A DNA stretch of 64,000 nucleotides. It comes from an uncultured Kordia sp. (lineage in GTDB: Bacteria; Bacteroidota; Bacteroidia; Flavobacteriales; Flavobacteriaceae). The notes beneath the pieces are model-generated. The model made no database searches. It was given only the letters and a program-made list of their open reading frames with translations, and had not been told where the DNA came from. The DNA lies in assembly GCF_947489565.1 (NCBI RefSeq), contig NZ_CANLEA010000015.1, forward strand, positions 134,410-198,409, given 5' to 3'. This document shows positions 1 through 9,900 of the stretch, one piece after another; position 1 is the stretch's first letter; the number at the start of each line of letters is the position of its first letter. Both the position numbers and the translations under genes were made by a program.

Positions 1-3000
1 CAGGCGATCCTACAAGTATGGGAAATGGTGTTGAAAATGATAATTATGTAACAACAACAGCGATCAATACGGTAACTCAATTATATGTTGGCGGAAGAGG
101 AATTGCAGATTTTACTGGAATTCAAGATTTTGTGGAATTAACGCGATTACGTATTGAGAGTAATACAAATACTACGATTGATGTTTCAAACCTTACGAAT
201 TTAGAACGTTTTACAGCACATAGTAATGGAAACCTTAGCTCTGTGAATCTAACAGGATTGACGAATTTAGATTACATCAGAATCAATAATACAAGTTTGA
301 CCAGTCTGGATGTAAGTACCAATACCGCTTTAGAAGTATTATGGGCATTCACAATACCAACGCTAACAGATGTTATTGATCTTTCTAACAATACATTGCT
401 TCGTCAAGTATTAGTTCATAATTCAGGAACTACGGGAGAACTCGACCTAAGTAATCTTACGAACCTCACGTATTTAGATTGTAGAAATAATGATTTCTCA
501 ACAGTCAATATGAAAAATGGAAATAATGCGAATGTCACCTTTTTTAATGCGACCAATAACCCAAACTTAAGTTGTATTCAAGTAGATGATAGAGTCTATT
601 CCACAAATCAATGGAGTGATATTGATGCACAATCATTTTTTACTACAGATTGTCGCCAGACAAATATCCCCGATGCAAATTTTGAAAACTATTTAGAAAC
701 CCATGATGCAGCTGGAAATGCAGTTCTTGTAGGCGATCCAACAAGTATGGGAAATGGTATTGCAAACGATAATTCTGTATCTACTATTCATATAGAAAAC
801 GTAACGAATCTAAATGTTCCTAATGAAGGAATTGTAAGTCTTGTTGGAATTGAAGATTTTACAGCGCTTACAAACTTAAATTGTTCTCGCAATCAAATTC
901 AGAATTTAGATGTTACTGCAAATACTGCCTTAATTGATCTCAATTGTTTTGATAATCAACTTACAAGTCTAGATATCACTCAAAATGTACTATTAAATAC
1001 CTTAGCTGTTAATGATAATCAATTAACGAGTCTCGATCTTACAAATAATACTGCAATAGCTTATTTATATCTTGAAGACAATCAAATTTCAAATTTAGAC
1101 TTATCTCAAAATGTGCAATTGAGCTATTTTGTGGTAGGAAACAATCAATTGACGAGTCTCGATTTTTCTCAAAATACCCTAATTACAACGATTGGCTGTC
1201 AAGACAATATGCTGACGAACATAAATTTGAGTCAGAATACGATGCTAATAGACTTAGATTGTAGTAACAATCAATTGGCAAGTTTGGATGTAACAACAAA
1301 TACAGCATTACAATCATTGAATGCAGTCAATAATCAATTGACTACTCTAGATCTTACGCATAACACCAATCTAGAGCATTTTATAGGCAACGATAATCAA
1401 TTAGAAACACTAGACCTTTCCTTAAATACATTGCTTAAAACTGTAGAAGTTACAGACAATGCCTTAACAACGATCAATCTAAAAAATGGAAATACGACAA
1501 GCATAACTAACTTTAAGTCAACAAACAATCCGAATTTAAGTTGTGTTTCAGTAGATGATGTCACGCATGCCAATACCTATTGGGTAGCGAAAGATGCACA
1601 CACATTCTTTAATGAAGACTGTAGGCAAACCTATGTACCCGACGATAATTTTGAAAACTATCTAGAAACTCATGATGCTAGCGGAAATACAGTAAGCATT
1701 GGAGATGAAACGAGTATGGGGAATGGAATTGACAACGACGATTATGTAAATACAGATGATATAGAAAATGTAACGAGCTTACAAATCTACAATCAAAACA
1801 TAGCAGACCTTACGGGAATTGAAGATTTCACAACTTTAAACAATCTTAATTTTAGCGATAATCAAGTCACAACTGTTGATTTAACGAATAATACGGGGTT
1901 GACATTTTTAGTCTTTAGTAACAATCAGATTACCACAATAGACTTAAGTCAACATACGGCTTTGACAGCAATTATAGCGCAAGGCAATTTACTAGAACAT
2001 ATCGACTTTTCTACGAATACTGCATTGGGAGCAATTGAAGTGCAAAACAATCAATTAACAAGTTTGAATGTTCAAAATGGAAATACTATAAATATCAGCT
2101 ATTTTGATGTGACCAACAATCCAAATCTAACTTGTATCAATGTCGATGATGAAAACGCTTCATATCTAAGTACTCCAGATTGGCTAAAAGACACAACAGC
2201 TTCCTATGGCGAACATTGTGATGAAACCTATGTGCCCGATGCTAATTTTGAAGCCTATTTAGAAAATCTTAATTATGGTAACGGAATAGACAATGACAAT
2301 TATGTAACCACAGCCAATATAGTAGACGTAACTTCATTGAACATATTTTTGGGGCCATTTCCTTCCAACGATGATTTGATTGCGGATATGACAGGAATTG
2401 AAGATTTTACCGCACTTAAAACACTCATTGTTCGTAAAGGTTTATTTGAAAGCATCGATGTGAGTCAAAACCTACTCTTAGAAACCTTGGTGTTTTTAGA
2501 TGGAGCATTGACGAGTTTGGATGTCACTCAAAATACTGCGCTGATGACTTTATCATGTAGCAACAATAACTTATCAACATTAGATGTAACTCAAAACATA
2601 CATCTTATCGAATTGGATTTAGATAGAAACAATTTAACAGCGCTTGATGTAACTCAAAATCCAGACCTTTACTATATAGATTGTTCAAGAAATCAGTTAA
2701 CGAGTCTGGATATTACTCAAAATCCAATTCTACAAGGCTTAGAATGTTTTGAAAATCAAATCACAAGCTTAGATTTTAGTCAACATCCAGTATTTAACTA
2801 TTTATTCGCTCATGACAATCAACTCACAAGTTTAAATATTGCAAATGGATACAATACGAGTATGACGCAATTTGAAGTGTATGGGAATCCAAATCTAACT
2901 TGTATTAAAGTGGACGATGCCGCAGCAGCTACCGCAGGAATGGGTAATTACAGCAGTTGGCAAAAAGATGCACAAGCTAGTTATAATGATGTAAGTTGTG

Positions 3001-3788
3001 ATATTATTCTAATTGCTCCAAAAGTATATTTGCAAGGCGCTGCTTTAAATCCAATTACAGGAGAAGAAACGCTGATGCGTGATGATTTACGAACTGCTTC
3101 TCTCATACCAACAACAAGTCCGTACAGTGATAACGCAACCTGTGATGCCGCTGTTTTCAATACTACAGGAACGGATGCTATTGTCGATTGGATTTGGGTA
3201 GAATTGCGCGATGCTACCGATAATACTTTGATAATAGATGCACAATCAGCATTGCTACAACGTGATGGAGATGTGGTAACTGTAGATGGAATTTCTGAAC
3301 TCGGTTTTAATCAAAATGTGGGTGACTATCATATCGTGATAAAACATAGAAACCATTTAGGTGTTATGACGTTCAATACGGTTGCGCTAACGACTGCTGT
3401 CACTTCCGTAGATTTTACAAATGAGAGCAGCCAAATTACCTATGGAATCAATGCACAAACGACCTTTGGAATGCCAACGAATTTTGTTGGGATGTGGACA
3501 GGAAATGCAAATGAAGATACATTTGTTCAATATTCAGGAACAGATCCAGATGTGACTAAAATTTTAGCTTCCGTATTAAATGATGCTGGAAACTTCTTAA
3601 ACTTTCCAACCTATGCCGTTAGTGGTTACGATACCAACGATGCCAATATGGATGGAAGTACACAATATTCAGGAACCAATCCAGATACACCTTTCATTCT
3701 ACAAAATGTATTGGCGCATCCTGGAAACTTTCTAAATTTTAGTACCTATCAAATCATAGAACAATTACCAGAAAGCCTTACTAACTAA
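1..3788 (+). CDS. Giant secreted LRR protein A, C-terminal part (5' end outside window)
   Basis: The reading frame is open from base 3, so the gene starts upstream of the window; the ATG at 18 is an internal Met inside the recurring motif DPTSMGNG. The visible part has about four super-modules. Each opens with a cap like VPDANFENYLETHD...MGNGIANDNYV, continues with runs of 21-22-residue leucine-rich repeats (LTSLDxSxNTxLxxLxCxxN), and closes with a NGNxxxITxFxATNNPNLxCIxVDD segment. The last ~260 residues form a different C-terminal region (from KVYLQGAALNP) ending in two DxNxDG calcium-loop-like stretches (NDANMDGSTQYSGTNPD), similar to dockerin-like tails of Bacteroidota surface proteins. 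No canonical T9SS sorting motif is seen. A role in adhesion or surface binding is inferred from the LRR architecture only. The gene is a close paralogue of the next one. Confidence 0.85.
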   Translation, partial: GDPTSMGNGVENDNYVTTTAINTVTQLYVGGRGIADFTGIQDFVELTRLRIESNTNTTIDVSNLTNLERFTAHSNGNLSSVNLTGLTNLDYIRINNTSLTSLDVSTNTALEVLWAFTIPTLTDVIDLSNNTLLRQVLVHNSGTTGELDLSNLTNLTYLDCRNNDFSTVNMKNGNNANVTFFNATNNPNLSCIQVDDRVYSTNQWSDIDAQSFFTTDCRQTNIPDANFENYLETHDAAGNAVLVGDPTSMGNGIANDNSVSTIHIENVTNLNVPNEGIVSLVGIEDFTALTNLNCSRNQIQNLDVTANTALIDLNCFDNQLTSLDITQNVLLNTLAVNDNQLTSLDLTNNTAIAYLYLEDNQISNLDLSQNVQLSYFVVGNNQLTSLDFSQNTLITTIGCQDNMLTNINLSQNTMLIDLDCSNNQLASLDVTTNTALQSLNAVNNQLTTLDLTHNTNLEHFIGNDNQLETLDLSLNTLLKTVEVTDNALTTINLKNGNTTSITNFKSTNNPNLSCVSVDDVTHANTYWVAKDAHTFFNEDCRQTYVPDDNFENYLETHDASGNTVSIGDETSMGNGIDNDDYVNTDDIENVTSLQIYNQNIADLTGIEDFTTLNNLNFSDNQVTTVDLTNNTGLTFLVFSNNQITTIDLSQHTALTAIIAQGNLLEHIDFSTNTALGAIEVQNNQLTSLNVQNGNTINISYFDVTNNPNLTCINVDDENASYLSTPDWLKDTTASYGEHCDETYVPDANFEAYLENLNYGNGIDNDNYVTTANIVDVTSLNIFLGPFPSNDDLIADMTGIEDFTALKTLIVRKGLFESIDVSQNLLLETLVFLDGALTSLDVTQNTALMTLSCSNNNLSTLDVTQNIHLIELDLDRNNLTALDVTQNPDLYYIDCSRNQLTSLDITQNPILQGLECFENQITSLDFSQHPVFNYLFAHDNQLTSLNIANGYNTSMTQFEVYGNPNLTCIKVDDAAAATAGMGNYSSWQKDAQASYNDVSCDIILIAPKVYLQGAALNPITGEETLMRDDLRTASLIPTTSPYSDNATCDAAVFNTTGTDAIVDWIWVELRDATDNTLIIDAQSALLQRDGDVVTVDGISELGFNQNVGDYHIVIKHRNHLGVMTFNTVALTTAVTSVDFTNESSQITYGINAQTTFGMPTNFVGMWTGNANEDTFVQYSGTDPDVTKILASVLNDAGNFLNFPTYAVSGYDTNDANMDGSTQYSGTNPDTPFILQNVLAHPGNFLNFSTYQIIEQLPESLTN

Positions 3789-3893
3789 ATATTACCAAGT
3801 ATAGATTCCTGAAAAACGCAACCTACCTACAATTATTGAGAAGACGAACCTTATTGTGTTAATTATCTGATAATTAAATATTTACTAAAAACT

Positions 3894-3950
3894 GTCCAGT
3901 TTTTGTCCAGTACTATTTACTAATTATTCGTGGTTTTACATGTAGGTTTG
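3894..3950 (+). promoter_or_regulatory. Putative promoter of LRR protein B: GTCCAG direct repeat plus -7 box
   Basis: A GTCCAG direct repeat (3894-3899 and 3905-3910, 11-bp period) lies upstream of TAGGTTTG (3943-3950), an exact match to the Bacteroidetes -7 consensus TAnnTTTG. The same arrangement, with the same 38-bp distance from the second repeat to the box, recurs in front of the broken third copy at 11722-11778. The predicted leader to the ATG at 3975 is about 20 nt. Assignment is from pattern conservation; no transcription start is known. Confidence 0.55.
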
Positions 3951-3974
3951 TCTTGTTCAAAAAACAAATCTGCA

Positions 3975-6900
3975 ATGAAACAAAAATTACTTCTTATTCT
4001 CTTATTGATCTGTATCAGTCATACCGCTTTTGCGCAAACAACTTCAGTTCCCGATCCTATTTTTGAAAACTTTTTGGAAAGCAATGGCATGGGAAATGGA
4101 ATTGCAAATGATCAGTTAGTAACGACTGCCAATATTGTAAACAGAACCAACTTAAACGTTGAAGACTTAAATATTAGTGATCTTACAGGAATTGAAGATT
4201 TTACAAGTTTAACCGAACTGTTAGCGTCTGGAAATGCGTTGCAAAGCCTAGATTTAAGTAATTTAACCAACTTAAATTTTGTTACGTTACACGATAATCA
4301 ATTAGCAAGTTTAGATATTTCTAATAATGCTAATCTAGGTTCATTAACCGCTTGGAATAATGGACTTACCACGATAAATATTACTGGTTGTGTTGGACTT
4401 GTTGAATTGTATTTAGAAGACAATTTATTGACAGATTTAGATCTCTCACTATTTCCAAACCTTAACGCTATAAACGTTACCAATAATCAGTTAACAACGC
4501 TGAATATTAAAAATGGTACAAATAATAGCAGACTGAACTATTCTTCAGCTGTAAGCACAACAGGGAACCCTAATTTAGAATGTATTACGGTAGACGATGC
4601 AGCGTATTCAGCATCCATTTGGATGAATATCGACGCAACAACCTCTTTTAGTACAGATTGCGATGCAACAACCTACGTGCCGAATGATATTTTTGAAGAT
4701 TATTTAGAAACGCATGACGCCAATGGAAATATAGTTCCGCTAAATGATCCAGCGAGTATGGGAAATGGTATTGCAAACGACAATTATGTAAAAACACCAA
4801 GAATTGAAAACGTAACAACATTAAATATTTTTTCACTCAATATCAATGATCTTACTGGAATTGATGGTTTTGCAGCATTACAAACCTTAAATTGTTACTT
4901 AAATCAATTAACCGCATTAGATCTTACTAATAATTTGAATTTAATAGAATTACAGGCAAGTAATAATTCGTTAGCACAATTAAATATAAGTAACAATACC
5001 GCCTTACAAACCTTAAATGTCGATAACAACACGATTGATGAATTAGATCTCTCTAACAATACATCGTTAATATCTGTAACTGTTTCTAGTAATGATATGA
5101 TAGTATTAGATCTGAATAATGGTAATAATGGGGCCATTACTACATTGCTTGCTACAGAAAATCCCAATTTATCATGTATTAATGTAGACAATCCAGCTAT
5201 TGCAAATACGTATACAGGTTGGAGCAAAGATGCCACCACTAGTTATGAAGAAGACTGTAATAAAACCTACGTTCCTGATGCTAACTTTGAAAACTACTTA
5301 GAAACACACGATGCAGCCGGAAACACAGTTGCTGTAGGAGCTTCTACAAGCATGGGAAATGGTACTGCCAATGATGGAATTGTATATACCACAAGAATCG
5401 AAAATGTAACCGAATTATCTATGGCTTTTAAAGGGATTAATGATCTCACAGGAATTGAAGATTTTACAGCCTTACAAATTTTAGACTTTCCATTAAATAA
5501 CATCACAAGCCTTGATCTTTCAAGCAATCTGCTATTACTTTCATTAAATGCAGTAAGCAATAATCTTCAATCTTTAGATGTATCTAACAATACATTACTT
5601 GGAAGTCTAGTGGTAAGTAATAATAATATTCAATCTTTAGACCTATCTAACAATAGTGGACTGGTGTCTATAGTAGTATCAAATAATGCGCTTACGTTTT
5701 TGAATATTCAAAATGGAAGCAACATAAACTTCACTGAGTTTATCGCAACTCAAAATCCAGATTTAACCTGTATCAATGTAGATGATGAAAACGCATTCTA
5801 CTTAACTGATTTTCATTGGACTAAAGATAGTACAGCAAGTTATAGTATTCATTGTGATGAAACCTATATTCCTGATGCTATTTTTGAAAACTACCTAGAA
5901 ACGCATGATGCCAATGGAAATATAGTTGCACTCAATGACCCAACAAGTATGGGAAATGGTATTGCCAATGATAACTATGTATTGACGAACCGTATTTCAG
6001 AGGTACTTAGTTTAACTGTAAAAGAATTAAGTATTGCTGATCTCACAGGAATAGAAGACTTCACTGCGTTAGAATTTTTAGACTGTAGTACTAATAATTT
6101 AACTGCGCTAGATATTAGTCAAAATATAGCCTTGACGAATTTAAAATGTGAGAATAATACTTTAACCACTATAGATCTTAGTGCGAATGTAAATCTAAAA
6201 TATTTGAGAATTTACTTCAATGACTTAACCGCTTTAGATGTACAATCGAATACAGATCTAATAGAAATCTATGCCAATGCGAATGATTTAACAGCACTAA
6301 ATGTGGATACTTGTGTGCTCCTAGAAGTGTTAGATATAAACAATAACGATTTAGAAGAACTAAGCATCGTAAATGGCAATAATATAGCGATTACACAATT
6401 TGATGCTAGAACCAATCCAAACTTAACCTGTATCAATGTAGATGATGAAACGGCTTCCTATTTATCAAACACTAGCATTTGGAACAAAGATACTACTGCT
6501 ATTTATGGTATTCATTGTGATGAAACTTTCATTGCTGATGCCAATTTTGAAAACTACCTAGAAACGCATGATGCCAATGGAAATACGGTTCCACTCAATG
6601 ATCCAACAAGTATGGGGAACGGAATTGCCAATGATAACTATGTAACCACAGCAAACATAAATACGGTAACGTCTTTAGATATAAACAGCCAAAATATTTC
6701 CGATGCAACAGGAATTGAAGGCTTTTCTGCCTTAGAAACGTTTGCCTGCTACTCTAACAACCTAATCGCATTAGATGTGAGTGCAAACACAGCTTTAAAA
6801 GATTTAGTATGTCACTCGAATAACTTAACGGCACTAGATGTTAGTATAAATGTGAATTTAGAAACCTTAATTGCTTATGGCAATGCGATTACTTCACTAC

Positions 6901-9900
6901 ACCTAGAAACCTGTGTCGTATTACAACAATGCACAGTATCAAATAACAACTTAGATACACTAAATGTAGCCAACGGAAACAATGATCACATGGCTTTTGA
7001 CGCTACAGGAAATCCAAACCTTAGCTGTATCAATGTTGATAATGCTGCTGCAGATTACTTAATGTATTGGTTGAAAGATGCAATAGCTTCCTTTGACGAA
7101 CATTGCTATGAAACCTACATTCCCGATGCTAATTTTGAAAACTATTTGGAAACAAACAACCTAGGAAATGGTATCGCAAATGATAACTACGTATTCACCA
7201 GCAACATTTCGGGAGTACAAGTATTAAATATTGGTAATTTAAACATTGCTGATCTTACAGGGATTGAAGCATTTGTAGCTTTACAAAGCTTGTCTTGTTA
7301 TCGAAATGACTTAACTGCATTAGACCTTAGTGCAAATACCGCATTGACAAGCTTACGATGTTACAACAATCAACTCACTACATTAGATTTAAGTAATAAT
7401 ACAGCCTTAGAAGTCTTAGATGCAAATACGAACAATATTTCAAGTATAAATATCGAATTAAATACTGCTTTAAAAAACATAAACTTAGATGGCAATGATT
7501 TAACAACACTAAATTTAAACAATAGTGTCGTATTAGAACAACTAACCGTAGATCGTAACCATTTAGAAGAGTTGAATGTCCAAAATGGAAATAATGGCAA
7601 TATCATGTCCTTTTCGGCTTCTGGAAATCCAAATTTAACCTGTATCAATGTAGACAATCCTGCAGAACCGTATTTATCTTCTTGGGATATAAACGTAGAT
7701 GGTTCCACGTCTTTTGGGCAATATTGTTATGACACGTATGTGCCTGATAATAATTTTGAAAACTACTTAGAAACGCATGATGCTTCTGGTAATACAGTAG
7801 CACTTGGCGATCCTTCAAGTATGGGAAATGGTATTGCAAATGATGATCATGTAACTACGGCAAAAATAAACACTGTAACTTCTTTAAATGTTGCTAGTAA
7901 AAGTATCTCGAATCTAACAGGAATCGAAGATTTTATTGCTTTAGAAGAATTGTATTGTAACAGTAACAACATAATGGCATTAGACCTAAGTGCAAATACA
8001 GCCTTAAAAAGATTGGAATGCAATATCAATAGTTTAACTGCATTAGATTTGAGCGCAAATACGAATTTAGAACATATAAACACTGATACAAACCCAATTT
8101 CAGCTTTAGATTTGAGTACGAATGTAGCACTCACATTTTTAACATGTCAAAACAATCAACTTACGAGTTTAGACCTTACTAACAACACCTTACTAACAAG
8201 TGTTTTTGCAGGGAACAACACGCTTTCAACAGTGACTTTTGGTTCGAATACTGTTTTAGAAACGCTAAGTTTAAACGATAACAATTTAACAACAATAAGC
8301 GTATCTCAACTCACAGGATTAGAAAGTTTATTTCTAGCAAATAATAGCATCACTAGCATCAATCTAATCAGCAATCCAAATCTATTAAGTGTTTCGGTAG
8401 AAAGTAATGCACTAACGGAATTAGATATAAGAAATGGCGCAAATGGTCAAATAACAATAGTAACAGCGCAAAACAATCCAAATCTAACCTGTATCAATGT
8501 AGATGACATTTCTGAGCCAAGATTAAATGATTGGATTATAGATACGGACGTTACCTCATTTGCCGAACATTGTAACGAAACATACATTCCGGGTATTAAT
8601 TTTGAAGTCTATTTAGAAACACATGACGCTGACGGAAATATAGTGCCAGTAAACGATCCTTCAAGTATGGGGAATGGAATCCAATTGGATGGTTATGTAA
8701 AAACCGATCGTATTATAAATGTAACAAGCTTAAATATAAGCTTTTTCAATATTGTTGATGTCACTGGTATCGAAGCCTTTACAGCTTTAGAATCATTTAT
8801 CTGCAACCTTAATTCCATCACTACATTAAATTTGAGTGCAAATACTGCATTGACACATCTAAACTGTAGTACCAATCAATTAACAGCATTAGATATTAGT
8901 GCAAATGTAAATTTAGAAGTATTACAAGCATCTCAAAACAATATAGGATCCATAGATTTACAACATAATACAGCACTCAAAGAAATCTATCTCCAAGGAG
9001 CAAGTCTAACATCACTAAACTTAGATCCGTGTGTGGCATTAGAAATTGTAGACGTAACCTTTAATGGTTTAACGGAGTTGAGCATACAAAATGGAAACAA
9101 TGGAAACATTACAGACTTCAATGCAAATGCAAATCCACCATTGAGTTGTATTAGTGTAGATGATGAAACTGCTGACTATTTAACCTTACTTCCTTGGAGA
9201 AAAGACAATACCGCAATTTTTAGCGAACATTGTGGAGAAACCTACATTCCTGATGCTAATTTTGAAAACTACTTAGAAACGCATGATGCCAATGGTAATG
9301 TAGTTTCTCTAGGTGATCCGATGAGTATGGGGAACGGAATTGCCAATGATCAATATGTATTGACTAGTAGTATTTCGGAAGTTACTAGTTTGAATATAAG
9401 CCAACAAAATATAGCTGATGTCACAGGAATCGAACGTTTTGCACAACTAGAAACTTTTATGTGTTTTGATAATGACATCATAACACTAGATGTAAGTGCA
9501 AACACTGCTTTGGAAACATTAATATGTTTTAGAAATAATATAACGACCTTAGATGTTAGCGGAAACACGGCATTAATCACATTAGTCTGTTACTTTAATG
9601 AATTAACAACTCTTGATGTAAGCACCAATGTAAACTTAGAAATTATTGAAGCTGGAAATAACCAACTAACGACCGTAGATGTAAGCTCCAATACAGCTTT
9701 AAAACAAATTGCAATATATGACAACAGCCTAACAACATTAAGTGTTGATGCCTGTATCGTACTAGAAAGATTAGATCTAGAAAATAATGACTTAACCGAA
9801 TTAAGAGTTGTAAATGGTAATAATGGAGCGATTACTGATTTTGATACTAGAGGAAATCCAAATTTAACCTGTATCACTGTAGATGATGTGACAGATCCAG

